DNA from: Aneurinibacillus sp. REN35
Lineage (GTDB): Bacteria > Bacillota > Bacilli > Aneurinibacillales > Aneurinibacillaceae
DNA: 64,000 nucleotides
Direction: 5' to 3'
NCBI RefSeq assembly: GCF_041379945.2
Contig: NZ_JBFTXJ020000004.1
Span: forward strand, 62,001-126,000
Shown here: one piece after another, positions 1-8,341 of the stretch
Layout of the letters: the number at the start of each line of letters is the position of its first letter
Position numbering within the stretch: position 1 is the first letter of the stretch
The notes under the pieces: generated by a model
Told to the model about the DNA's origin: nothing
The model's input: the letters and a program-made list of their open reading frames with translations, nothing else
Databases searched by the model: none
Program-made: the position numbers and the translations under genes

Positions 1-437
1 CCTAATTTACGCGCGATATCAGAGACAGGCATTCCCTGTGCGTACAATTCTGGGATCTCTTTATACTCATCTTTAAGAAAGGAAGGAAGCGGAGGTACAG
101 AAGGAGCTTTCCCACGAGGCGTTTCTCCCTGGGCATGTTCACGTTCCGTCATCCGCTTCATCACTTCTTCCTGCTTATGTGCCAACTCTTCTGTTTGCTT
201 TCGAAGAGCGGCCAACTCTTCCTTCATACCGGTCAATTCAAGGTCAACCATGCGTTTAATTTGTGCTGTAGTACGCGTAAGTTCCTTATTTTCCTGCTCA
301 AAGTCTGCCATTAGTTCATGGAGCGTCTCTTCCATCTTCTTCTCTTGGGAAGAATGTCTGTTGTCATTTTTATTGACTGCACGTAATACAAGCAATAAAA
401 CAACAATGGTAAGGGCTGAAAGCCAGATTTCTGTCAT
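1..437 (-). CDS. DUF6115-like membrane-anchored coiled-coil protein, C-terminus cut by window edge
   Basis: Last visible gene of the fla/che operon, in the position that swrB holds in Bacillus subtilis. The ATG at 437 follows a GGTGA ribosome site. The visible 145 codons start with one short hydrophobic segment (residues about 4-18, rich in L, V and I). A charged, probably coiled-coil region of about 90 residues rich in E, K and Q follows, then a proline-rich stretch. The last visible residues contain an EIPELYAQGMPVSDIARKLG-type helix-turn-helix-like motif, and the reading frame is still open at base 1. This architecture (single membrane helix, coiled coil, short HTH-like tail) matches DUF6115 proteins found near sigD in Bacillales. 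A role in flagellar maturation like SwrB is inferred from position only. Confidence 0.7.
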   Translation of the reverse strand, partial: MTEIWLSALTIVVLLLVLRAVNKNDNRHSSQEKKMEETLHELMADFEQENKELTRTTAQIKRMVDLELTGMKEELAALRKQTEELAHKQEEVMKRMTEREHAQGETPRGKAPSVPPLPSFLKDEYKEIPELYAQGMPVSDIARKL

Positions 438-469
438 GCATGTTCACCAACTGTTGATAAAAATTATAA

Positions 470-793
470 TTATAGCGTAATATCCAAGCTATGCCCTTTA
501 TATGGATGGAGATTTTCTTTCTCTGCATCTAAAAGTAACGAGGTTTTCTTTTGCCGATGCTTTCCACCTTGTTCTTGGCCCTTGTTTTGGCCGTTTGCAT
601 CTTGATTGATATTCGTTTCGCTTGCTTCTTCCGATCTGGCTATACGTGTGCGGTTCACTTCATCTTTTTGTTCTTGATCAAGCGCAAGCCCAGCCTGCTC
701 TTGCTGTGGACGCTGCTGTAACTGCTCTTGTATTTTTCCTATATCCTGCATACGGGGAATGGCAATCTGAAGCTCCAACGCACGCAATGTCAT
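470..793 (-). CDS. Small conserved flagellar-operon protein of unknown function (107 aa)
   Basis: I do not recognise a characterised function. The protein is 107 residues, has no membrane segment or signal peptide, and is very rich in Q, E, K and N in its middle, so it is probably disordered there. Two parts look constrained: the first 20 residues (LELQIAIPRMQDIGKIQ) and the last 15, ending HPYKGHSLDITL. This layout of conserved ends and a variable polar middle fits an adaptor or anchoring peptide. The ATG at 793 is preceded by AAGGAAAGAGGTGG. It lies 29 bases after fapA and 32 bases before the DUF6115-like gene, so it is co-transcribed with the flagellar operon. Any flagellar role is inferred from position alone. 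Confidence 0.65.
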   Translation of the reverse strand: MTLRALELQIAIPRMQDIGKIQEQLQQRPQQEQAGLALDQEQKDEVNRTRIARSEEASETNINQDANGQNKGQEQGGKHRQKKTSLLLDAEKENLHPYKGHSLDITL

Positions 794-822
794 CTAGGCC
801 ACCTCTTTCCTTCCTTTTTACC

Positions 823-2253
823 TTACAGTAATGTGGAGGTTATATGACCATCTTCGCCAAGGACGAAGGCTGCCTTGCTATGATTTTCCTTAATAAAACG
901 AATCGCATTGCCAAATACCAGCTTGGTGCCGCTATACATCACGCTCCAGCATTCGACACGGGCTTTTTCCATCGCATTTATCTTTTGTTCAATTTCCTGT
1001 ATTCTCTCTTTGGCCTGTGCATGCTTTTTTTCTGCCAATAGCTTTGTGTTCGTAAATTTGATCTGCATCGCTCTTTTATCAGCCGTTATCTTTCCCTGCA
1101 TGGCAAGCTGGTCTATAAAACGCAGGCCCTGATCCGACTTTTCAATTGAATCCACATGTTCTTTTAGCTCCGCTTTTAACTTGCTCCATTCATCGCGCAG
1201 CTTTGGATTAGCGCCTACCTCAATCGTTGTTGGCGTATTCGTCATATTACCAATGATTTTGGCCACCACTTTTTCACCGGCCTGTGCCGTCCCACCTACA
1301 ATGAGTCCTTTTGTCGCCTTACAAATAATATCCCGACCTGCGCTAACCTGGCTGTGCATAATCACTTGCGATACAATGATATCATTTTCAGCTTTTACCA
1401 CAGCATTTTGAACAAAACCTGTCTTCACGTCCACACCGGCCTGCACACTTCCTTTATGCTGGCCGATGATTCCGCCTCTAATCTCAATCGTGCCTTTTGC
1501 TTCTAGTGTAGCGCTTTCCACGCTACCGGCAATGCGAATATCGCCTCCTGCTTTAATCGAAAAACCAGGATGCACATTTCCATGTATTACGACATTACCG
1601 ATAAAATCAATGTTCCCCACTGAAAAATCCACATCTTCCTTCACTTCAAAAACAGAAAGTACGTTGATTTTCCCCTTTTCAGTAATGGAGACTTGACCAT
1701 CAATTGCAGCATACACATTATTTTTCTCTTGGTCTAACAATACATTTTTTCCGATTTTGAAGCGCGCTTCTTTTCCGTCTTTGGCTGCTACCACATCTCC
1801 GCTTACATTTTTCCCAGGCTGACCTTTGGTCGGAGAGATCTTCTTGGCAAGCAATTGGCCTTTTGTTACATTTAGAAGCTGAAGAACATTATAGTAGTCA
1901 ACACTACCATCCTCTCGCTCCTTTGGCCCCTTCTTCTCAGAAGGTCGTACCACATACTCAATGTATCCAGCCTGACCGGTCACCGGTGGCGTTCCCTCGG
2001 CAATAAGCAGCGATTCTTTTGCAAACATAAATGGATTCATCACAACTTGGCGAAGCAGTTCCTCATTAATTCCAAATATTACGCCATTTTTGTTTATGAT
2101 ATCCGTTAGCTCTTCTAATGTGACTTTTATTTCCTCTTCAAAAAGCAGCTCCATTGTCGCCTGCATTTTATCTCGAGTAATTCGGATTTTTACTATATCG
2201 GCTAACGTTTTCAAAGGAGAAGCCTGCTCTGTCTTTCTTTCTGATTCCTCCAT
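823..2253 (-). CDS. FapA family protein (DUF342)
   Basis: A 476-residue protein of the FapA/DUF342 family. The centre (about residues 200-340) carries repeated short G-rich strands such as GNVVIHGNVHPGFSIKAGG and AGGDIRIAGSVESATL, which fits a right-handed beta-helix. A charged, probably coiled-coil region follows (about 350-430), and a small C-terminal domain closes the protein. No membrane segment is seen. FapA family genes often sit in or near flagellar operons of Firmicutes and Vibrionaceae; their biochemical function is poorly defined. The gene starts at an ATG 21 bases after the sigD stop and is followed by the 107-aa gene. The family call is firm; a specific role in flagellar assembly is inference from context. 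Confidence 0.85.
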   Translation of the reverse strand: MEESERKTEQASPLKTLADIVKIRITRDKMQATMELLFEEEIKVTLEELTDIINKNGVIFGINEELLRQVVMNPFMFAKESLLIAEGTPPVTGQAGYIEYVVRPSEKKGPKEREDGSVDYYNVLQLLNVTKGQLLAKKISPTKGQPGKNVSGDVVAAKDGKEARFKIGKNVLLDQEKNNVYAAIDGQVSITEKGKINVLSVFEVKEDVDFSVGNIDFIGNVVIHGNVHPGFSIKAGGDIRIAGSVESATLEAKGTIEIRGGIIGQHKGSVQAGVDVKTGFVQNAVVKAENDIIVSQVIMHSQVSAGRDIICKATKGLIVGGTAQAGEKVVAKIIGNMTNTPTTIEVGANPKLRDEWSKLKAELKEHVDSIEKSDQGLRFIDQLAMQGKITADKRAMQIKFTNTKLLAEKKHAQAKERIQEIEQKINAMEKARVECWSVMYSGTKLVFGNAIRFIKENHSKAAFVLGEDGHITSTLL

Positions 2254-2274
2254 TGTCTACCCTTCTTTCCCCTT

Positions 2275-3063
2275 TTACTCGTTTAATAAATAATCTTTCG
2301 ACCTTGTAAGCGCTCCGCGCATTCGAAAAATGGCTTTGGAGTGCAGTTGAGAAATACGGGAAGCAGATAGTTCCATAATTTCAGCAATTTCGGTCAGTGA
2401 ACATTCTTCATAATAAAACAGGGATACAATCGTTCGCTCTTTTGGCGGTAAGCGTTCAATAGCCTCAGCTAAAATATGTCTTTGTTGATCTTTATGCAAG
2501 GCAGTTTCCGGCTTTTCCGCATGCTCATCCATAATAATTGATTGACGCGAGTGCTTTTGATCATCTTCATCTTGTATTGGTTCGTCAAGAGAGTAGACGG
2601 AAGCGAAAGACACATCCTGCATAGTCTGATTTAATTCCTGAACAGAGATGCCTAAATGCCTGCTTACCTCTTCATCTGTAGCTGCGCGTAAGTTCTGCTG
2701 TTCAAGCTGTGTGTATGCTTCTTCAATTTTTTTTGCTTTGTCACGAATGGAACGAGGAAGTACATCGTTTTCGCGCAATCCATCGATAATTGCGCCGCGA
2801 ATCCTCCACATTCCATACGTTTCAAACTGAAGACCACGATTGTAATCAAACTTTTTCAAAGCATCCAACAGACCAAATCTTCCAAAACTGATCAGGTCAT
2901 CCTTCGCTACCATATCCGGCAGTCCAATCGCTAAGCGACCGGCTACATAGTTAACCAGCGGAAGATACTGTTCAATCAGCTCAATTTCAGCCTGCCGATC
3001 TCCATTCTCCCGCCAGCGTTTCCACTTCTCTATGTCAAGTTGTTTTTTCGGTTTTCGCGCCAC
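2275..3063 (-). CDS. sigD: RNA polymerase sigma factor SigD (FliA, sigma-28)
   Basis: Sigma-28 family factor that directs RNA polymerase to late flagellar, chemotaxis and motility genes. At 262 residues it has the usual length. Region 2 is visible around residues 35-100 (PLVNYVAGRLAIGLPDMV, then a DLISFGRFGLLDALKKFD core and an RIRGAIIDGLRENDVLPRS motif). Region 3 follows, and region 4 (about 205-255) has an RLPPKERTIVSLFYYEE helix and an LSASRISQLHSKA recognition helix. The start is a GTG at 3063 with an AAGGGAG site upstream; no nearby ATG exists. As in B. subtilis, it sits near the far end of the fla/che operon, so expression depends on transcription through nearly 27 kb. FlgM, its anti-sigma factor, is not in the window. 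Confidence 0.95.
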   Translation of the reverse strand: MARKPKKQLDIEKWKRWRENGDRQAEIELIEQYLPLVNYVAGRLAIGLPDMVAKDDLISFGRFGLLDALKKFDYNRGLQFETYGMWRIRGAIIDGLRENDVLPRSIRDKAKKIEEAYTQLEQQNLRAATDEEVSRHLGISVQELNQTMQDVSFASVYSLDEPIQDEDDQKHSRQSIIMDEHAEKPETALHKDQQRHILAEAIERLPPKERTIVSLFYYEECSLTEIAEIMELSASRISQLHSKAIFRMRGALTRSKDYLLNE

Positions 3064-3080
3064 CGTGCGCCCACTCCCTT

Positions 3081-3494
3081 CTATTCATTAGAGAATACAC
3101 GCAGAGCTCGCGCGACTTCTTCCGGATCTACCTTCTCTTTATCCGTGCGCGCAATATGCGGAAAGTCAGTAGAGGTAAATTGCGCAAATCCTCCAGAATC
3201 CGATTCGCTTCCTCCCTTTTTTCCTTCACTCTGCTGATGTGCGGACTCTTCCGGCGTTACCAGATCAATGTGTTGGCCTCTCTCTTCAGAAACAAATAAA
3301 TCACGATGCTGTTTGCCAATAATCTTGCCTGCTAAAAAACGAAAAATAAACGTAAGCATAAAGAACAGAAAAAATGCAAGTAGAGAGCGCAAAAGGCTCT
3401 CTAATAACAAATTATTCATAACAGAAAACAAAAATGTGAGAATGCCAACGATGCTTGCGATACTAATATTCCATTTGATTGAGCCTATCCACAT
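3081..3494 (-). CDS. Small membrane protein between cheD and sigD, function unknown
   Basis: A 137-residue protein with two probable membrane helices in the N-terminal half (about residues 10-28 and 33-52), followed by a basic stretch (FRFLAGKIIGKQHRDLF) and an acidic, S/G/E-rich soluble tail of about 80 residues. The tail contains KEKVDPEEVARALRVF near its end, which may be an amphipathic helix. The start is one base after the cheD stop and the end is 17 bases before sigD, so translation is probably coupled to both. Membrane proteins of similar size are found at this place in other Bacillales, but I know of no assigned function. It has no similarity I can see to known anti-sigma factors, although its position invites that question. 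Confidence 0.7.
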   Translation of the reverse strand: MWIGSIKWNISIASIVGILTFLFSVMNNLLLESLLRSLLAFFLFFMLTFIFRFLAGKIIGKQHRDLFVSEERGQHIDLVTPEESAHQQSEGKKGGSESDSGGFAQFTSTDFPHIARTDKEKVDPEEVARALRVFSNE

Positions 3495-3495
3495 A

Positions 3496-3978
3496 TTACA
3501 ATTCCTTTACCCCTTGGTTTACCGTTCGAATATTTAAAATGCCCGTACCACTATCTAATTCGATAGTGCGGCCGCAATTTCCTCCTGTATCCTCGGCAAG
3601 AATTGGAATATGTGCTGCGTGCAGCATTTGTTTACACGCCTCAACGTTTCGAGGTCCGATCCGCATCGCATCACTCGTGGAAGAAAAAGCGAACATTTGC
3701 GCACCACCTGCCAATTTAGCAACCAGCTTTCTGCGGTTCGCGCCTGCCTTCTCCATCTCTTCAATCAGCTTAGGGATGGCTGTATTTGCATACTTTGCAA
3801 TATTTAATACCCCTTTACTTAGTGAAGAATCAGGCAGCATAACGTGTGCCATTCCACCTATTTTATTATAATTGTCAAACAATACAACGCCTACGCAAGA
3901 GCCTAAGCCTGTTGTACGAATTCGGTCAGGAGATTTTGCAATATTGAGATCTGCCATACCTACTTTCACAATGTTCAT
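3496..3978 (-). CDS. cheD: Chemoreceptor glutamine deamidase CheD
   Basis: CheD deamidates glutamines on chemoreceptors and, when bound to CheC, stimulates CheC phosphatase activity. The 160-residue length is typical. The catalytic cysteine is in the GLGSCVGV motif (C28) and the histidine in GGMAHVMLP (H45), both as expected for the family. The ATG at 3978 overlaps the end of cheC by four bases (ATGA), which suggests coupled translation of two proteins that form a complex. Membership in the fla/che operon places its synthesis with the rest of the chemotaxis core. Confidence 0.95.
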   Translation of the reverse strand: MNIVKVGMADLNIAKSPDRIRTTGLGSCVGVVLFDNYNKIGGMAHVMLPDSSLSKGVLNIAKYANTAIPKLIEEMEKAGANRRKLVAKLAGGAQMFAFSSTSDAMRIGPRNVEACKQMLHAAHIPILAEDTGGNCGRTIELDSGTGILNIRTVNQGVKEL

Positions 3979-4595
3979 TCTAGTGGAACCCCTAATGCAT
4001 GAAACAGCTGGGGAAGTGCTTCGGGATCAGGAAGAAGGAAGAAGTGACCGGAAATCTTCTCATTTCCCTGAAAAAACGCTGTATCGATGGTTAAGGCAAA
4101 ATCTCCATTATGACCAAACTCTAACAATCCATATGACAAAATAGCACCTGCCATATCAATCGCAACCGCTGGCACTGATGGCTGCATATTTAATTTTGTA
4201 AAGTCAGCCAGCGAAGACAGATATGAACCTGTCAAGATGTTCCCGATTTCATTGAGAGCGGACAGTTCCATTTCGTTAAATGCTGTTTCATCCTGCATGG
4301 TAATCCCCATCAGCTCTTGCAGTAAATTCTTTGCCGAATCTACGGAAATGATAAAAAACATATTTCCCGGAATGTCTCCCATCATTCTAAGAAACACACA
4401 TACAACAAGAGACTCCACCCCACCTACGACATCTGCAATTTCATCAAATGGAATGATTTTGACTTGAGGAACCGTCATATCAATTTCTTTTGAAATTAAC
4501 CTAGAAAGAGCGGTCGCCGCATTCCCCGCTCCAATATTTCCGATCTCCCGCAGGACATCGAGCTGAAAATCACCGAATTGTTCAAACTTCATCAT
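3975..4595 (-). CDS. cheC: CheY-P phosphatase CheC
   Basis: CheC removes phosphate from CheY-P and takes part in adaptation in Bacillus-type chemotaxis. The protein has the two pseudo-symmetric E-x2-N active-site helices of the CheC/FliY/CheX family: REIGNIGAGNAATAL near residues 16-30 and NEIGNILTGSYLSSLA near residue 115. It lacks the FliN-like C-terminal domain of FliY, which separates it from that protein. Two ATGs are adjacent at the start (4595 and 4592); the second has better spacing from the GAGG site, so the protein is 205 or 206 residues. It overlaps cheW upstream by one base (TAATG) and cheD downstream by four. Confidence 0.94.
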   Translation of the reverse strand: MMKFEQFGDFQLDVLREIGNIGAGNAATALSRLISKEIDMTVPQVKIIPFDEIADVVGGVESLVVCVFLRMMGDIPGNMFFIISVDSAKNLLQELMGITMQDETAFNEMELSALNEIGNILTGSYLSSLADFTKLNMQPSVPAVAIDMAGAILSYGLLEFGHNGDFALTIDTAFFQGNEKISGHFFLLPDPEALPQLFHALGVPLE

Positions 4596-5071
4596 TATGC
4601 CTCAATGTTTTCTAATTGTTTAATCTCATCTGTATTTAACACTTTATCAAGATTAAGCAAAATCAATAGTCGGCGATCTAATTTTGCCACACCACGCAGG
4701 TAGACCGCTTCAATTCCTCCTACCACTTCAGGGGGCGGTTCAATAGCATTAATCGGAATATCGATGACATCGTTGGCCGAATCCACGATCAAACCAACTT
4801 CAATCTCATCCACAGCAACGATAATCACCCGGGTGGCTTCGTTATATGCCGCTTCCTCGATACCAAAACGATGACGCAAATCTACAATGGGCGTGACAAT
4901 GCCCCGCATATTGATGACACCTTTGATGAAGTGTGGCGTACGCGGTACGCGGGTAATAGGCTCAAGCCGCTCGATCGACTTTACTTGGTTCACATCTACT
5001 CCATACTCTTCATCTTTTAGGCGAAACACGATGACTTTAATCTCATCTACAATATCTTTATGATCCAACAC
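4595..5071 (-). CDS. cheW: Chemotaxis coupling protein CheW
   Basis: CheW links chemoreceptors to the CheA kinase at the inner face of the membrane. The 158-residue protein is a single CheW domain: the beta strands around VIVFRLKDEEYGVDVNQV, an RVPRTPHFIKGVINMRG stretch (about residues 40-57) and IVDSANDVIDIP (about 95-106) follow the family pattern. The start is a GTG at 5071 preceded by AAGGGGGAAG eight bases away. It lies 14 bases after cheA and overlaps cheC by one base. Confidence 0.95.
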   Translation of the reverse strand: MLDHKDIVDEIKVIVFRLKDEEYGVDVNQVKSIERLEPITRVPRTPHFIKGVINMRGIVTPIVDLRHRFGIEEAAYNEATRVIIVAVDEIEVGLIVDSANDVIDIPINAIEPPPEVVGGIEAVYLRGVAKLDRRLLILLNLDKVLNTDEIKQLENIEA

Positions 5072-5085
5072 GGTTGCTTCCCCCT

Positions 5086-7167
5086 TTACTTAATTAGCGC
5101 ATTGCAATCAATAATCAGCGCAACTTGACCATCACCAAGAATTGTAGCTCCAGAAATCGCAAATACGTTTGCAAGATATTTGCCCAGCGACTTTAAGACA
5201 ATTTCCTGCTGGCCTATAAAGGAATCCACCACAAGCCCTGCCATTTTATCGCCCTTGCGCACAATCACGACTGAGATTTCCTCATCTTTTTTCACACCAT
5301 CATCTGGAATGCCAAAAATGGATTTCAGTGAAACCAGCGGAACGATACGGCCGCGAAAATCGATTACGTCCTGCTGATGTGCGTGCATAATATCTTCTGG
5401 CGAGAAGACAGCAGTCTCAATAATTGAGCTGAGCGGAACAGCAAATTTCTCACCTTCCACCTGAACAAGCATAGCTGAGATAATGGATAGTGTAAGCGGC
5501 AATTGGATCAAGAACGTTGTGCCAGCACCCGGGGTCGAATCGACACCGCAAGCACCGCCTAGTGATTCAATCTTAGTTTTTACAACATCAAGGCCAACGC
5601 CACGGCCTGACACATCGGAAATCTTATCAGCAGTGCTCAAGCCGGAGGCAAAAAGCAGCTCGTCAATCTGTTTATTCGAAAGCGCACTTGCTCCCTGCTC
5701 TGTCAGAATACCTCGTTCTAACGCTTTTTTGAGCACCTTTTCACGGTTAATACCTTTACCGTCATCACGAACTTCAATAAATACATGATTTCCGCTGTGG
5801 TATGCTTTCAACTGTACAAGCCCTTCTTCTGGCTTTCCAGCCGCTAAGCGCTCTTCGGCCGATTCTACACCATGGTCAAGCGAGTTGCGCAGCAAGTGAA
5901 CAAGCGGGTCGCCAATCTCATCAATAACAGTCCGGTCTAATTCCGTCTCCGCTCCGATGATCTCTAAGTTAATTTTCTTGTTTAAATCTTTTGCCAGGTC
6001 ACGTACCATGCGCGGAAAGCGATTAAACACCTGCTCCACTGGTACCATGCGCATCGTTAAGATGATATTTTGCAAATCACCGCTAATACGACTCATATGC
6101 TCTACTGTTTCCATTAGAGCACTCTGACCGGATTCACGCGCCAACTGCTCCAAGCGACCACGATCGATGACAAGTTCACTAAATAGATTCATCAGGACAT
6201 CAAGGCGCTCAATATCAACCCGAATGGTTTTCCCTGCGGTGTTTTTCTTGGCCACCTGTGCCTGCGGCGCACTTTTCTCTTCTTTGACAGCCTTGATTTC
6301 CGCTGGCTTTTCTTGAGCTTTTGTCTGTGAAGCTACCAGTTTGTCCGCTTCCTGGGCCACCGCTTGGCGATGAGAAGCCGGTTTAATTTCTTGAATTTCT
6401 ACCGCTTCGATTTCTGAAACATTCAAAACAGTATGCTCTACTTTTTCACTGGATTCTTTGCTAATCAAGACGATCTCAAATGACTTTTCAAACTTTTCTT
6501 CCTCTAGTTCTTCTACCGATGGTGTTGTTTTTATGATCTCGCCAAGCGATTCAAGGTTGTCATACACCATATAGGCACGCGCAGCCTTTAATACGCAGTC
6601 ATCCTTTATTGAAGTCTTAATCCAATACGCATGATAACCGGACTCAATGGATTGCTCAATCACTGTCAGTTCATATTCATCGAGCTGATATTGACTTGCC
6701 CTAGGAGGAGATACTTCCACCGCTGCAACAGCCGCAGCCGTCTCTTCTCCAGCGCTAGCATTTGTCTGCGGTACAGAAACAGGCAGCTCTCCCTTTAGAA
6801 TGGCTTTCAGTGCCGCGACAACATGACTTACGTCTTCTTTTCCGTCGCCGCCGCCGGCAATGGAATACAGCATATTCTCAAGCAAGTCTACGCACTTGAA
6901 GATAACATCCATAATATCTGTATTGATGACAAGCTTATGATTGCGCGCTTGATCAAGCACATTCTCCATCTCATGCGTCAGCGCCGCCATATCTTCAAAT
7001 CCCATTGTAGCCGCCATCCCTTTTAAGGTATGAGCGGAACGGAAAATTTCATTAATTAGATCCACATTCTCCGGATCGTTCTCTAGCACAAGTAAATTAT
7101 CGTTTACAGCTTGGATATGCTCTTTGGATTCTTCGATAAACATATCCAAATATTGATTCATTTCCAT
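5086..7167 (-). CDS. cheA: Chemotaxis histidine kinase CheA
   Basis: CheA autophosphorylates in response to receptor state and passes phosphate to CheY and CheB. Domains in order: P1 Hpt domain with the phospho-histidine H46 in RSAHTLKGMA; a P2 response-regulator docking region at about 160-245; a long A/K/E/Q-rich linker at about 255-310; the P3 dimerisation helices at about 312-375; a P4 ATPase with GDPLVHLLRNSLDHGVE (N box) and SGRGVGLDVVK (G box); and a C-terminal P5 CheW-like domain. The 693 residues match the Bacillus type. The ATG at 7167 has GGAGGTG eight bases upstream. The gene lies between cheB and cheW. Confidence 0.96.
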   Translation of the reverse strand: MEMNQYLDMFIEESKEHIQAVNDNLLVLENDPENVDLINEIFRSAHTLKGMAATMGFEDMAALTHEMENVLDQARNHKLVINTDIMDVIFKCVDLLENMLYSIAGGGDGKEDVSHVVAALKAILKGELPVSVPQTNASAGEETAAAVAAVEVSPPRASQYQLDEYELTVIEQSIESGYHAYWIKTSIKDDCVLKAARAYMVYDNLESLGEIIKTTPSVEELEEEKFEKSFEIVLISKESSEKVEHTVLNVSEIEAVEIQEIKPASHRQAVAQEADKLVASQTKAQEKPAEIKAVKEEKSAPQAQVAKKNTAGKTIRVDIERLDVLMNLFSELVIDRGRLEQLARESGQSALMETVEHMSRISGDLQNIILTMRMVPVEQVFNRFPRMVRDLAKDLNKKINLEIIGAETELDRTVIDEIGDPLVHLLRNSLDHGVESAEERLAAGKPEEGLVQLKAYHSGNHVFIEVRDDGKGINREKVLKKALERGILTEQGASALSNKQIDELLFASGLSTADKISDVSGRGVGLDVVKTKIESLGGACGVDSTPGAGTTFLIQLPLTLSIISAMLVQVEGEKFAVPLSSIIETAVFSPEDIMHAHQQDVIDFRGRIVPLVSLKSIFGIPDDGVKKDEEISVVIVRKGDKMAGLVVDSFIGQQEIVLKSLGKYLANVFAISGATILGDGQVALIIDCNALIK

Positions 7168-7182
7168 CTTTCATCCACCTCC

Positions 7183-8322
7183 CTAGCAGTGTAAACAACG
7201 CATAAGCTGGGCGGAGATTTCATGAAGCGGTGCTACGATGTCCACCGTTCCAGCTTGAATGGCAGCTCTTGGCATGCCGAATACGACACATGTGGATTCA
7301 TCTTCCGCAATTACGGTACAAATCCCGGTCTCTTTTAATATTTTTAATCCTTGTGTTCCATCGCTTCCCATTCCCGTCATAATTACCGCATGCTTTGCTG
7401 GATGGTGAATGCTGGCGAGAGATTCAAACAGCGTATCAACAGAAGGTCTGTGACCGCCTCTGGGCGGCTCTTGGTCCAAAGAAAGGTAAAGTGTACCGTC
7501 TGTTCGCTGCTTGACTTCCATATGATAGTTTCCAGGTGCAATGTATGCATGCCCGTTCTGCAGCGGCTGATTGTGCTCAGCCTCGCACACTTCGATTTCA
7601 CATAACGAGTTTAAGCGTTGCGCCAATGACTTCGTAAAACCGGGTGGCATATGCTGCACAATAATAAGGCTACCTTTAAAGTTTTGCGGCAGCTCTCTAA
7701 GAACGACCTGTAATGCTTTCGGTCCTCCTGTTGATGTACCGACCGCTATTACATTGTCCACTCTCCCATTTCCCATCCCTTGCATCGGCGTGATTTTCCT
7801 CCATACCTTATTATTCGGCTTTTCTTGTACTAAAGTGTATGGTGAGCGTTTTTTCTCTGTGTCAACCGACCTATGTTTTAAGGATGGTATCGCTTCTTTC
7901 ATTGTAAGTATCCGTGACAATTTTACGTGGGCGGCAGCTTTTACCTTTGCCGTAATCTCATCCTTAATCGTATGGAGATCAAGCGAGATTGCTCCCGAGG
8001 GCTTAGAAATAAAATCTACAGCCCCCATCTCTAATGCATGGATGGTTTCATGTGTTCCCTGCTGTGTGACACTACTAAGCATCACGACCGGAAGCGGCAT
8101 CTCTTTCATAATTTTTTCGAGCGCTTCTAGTCCGTTCATGATCGGCATTTCGACATCCAGTGTAACGACATCAGGCGTCCAGCGTTTAATTAAATCAAAC
8201 GCTTCCGAACCATTCCTGCCTTTAGCTACAACCTGGATTTCGGGATCTTCCTCAAGCAAATCACCTATTACTTTCCTCATAAATGCCGAATCATCAATAA
8301 TTACTACTCGGATAGGCTTCAT
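7183..8322 (-). CDS. cheB: Chemotaxis methylesterase/deamidase CheB
   Basis: CheB removes methyl groups from chemoreceptor glutamates. The N-terminal receiver domain has D10, D11, the phospho-acceptor D56 and K107. After a linker, the methylesterase domain carries the catalytic triad S197 (GTSTGGP), H224 (QHMPPGF) and D321 (MTGMGSDGTQG). The reading frame is open for another 50 codons upstream, but that part would run into flhG. The ATG at 8322 directly follows a GGGAGGGGAGAG ribosome site, giving 379 residues and a 19-base gap after flhG. The partner methyltransferase cheR is not in the window, as in B. subtilis where it lies elsewhere. Confidence 0.95.
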   Translation of the reverse strand: MKPIRVVIIDDSAFMRKVIGDLLEEDPEIQVVAKGRNGSEAFDLIKRWTPDVVTLDVEMPIMNGLEALEKIMKEMPLPVVMLSSVTQQGTHETIHALEMGAVDFISKPSGAISLDLHTIKDEITAKVKAAAHVKLSRILTMKEAIPSLKHRSVDTEKKRSPYTLVQEKPNNKVWRKITPMQGMGNGRVDNVIAVGTSTGGPKALQVVLRELPQNFKGSLIIVQHMPPGFTKSLAQRLNSLCEIEVCEAEHNQPLQNGHAYIAPGNYHMEVKQRTDGTLYLSLDQEPPRGGHRPSVDTLFESLASIHHPAKHAVIMTGMGSDGTQGLKILKETGICTVIAEDESTCVVFGMPRAAIQAGTVDIVAPLHEISAQLMRCLHC

Positions 8323-8341
8323 CACTCTCTCCCCTCCCGCA

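Noticed and set aside
7183-8322. Missing cheR next to cheB as a sign of an incomplete chemotaxis system
   Set aside because: In Bacillus-type genomes cheR lies elsewhere on the chromosome, so its absence from this window means nothing.
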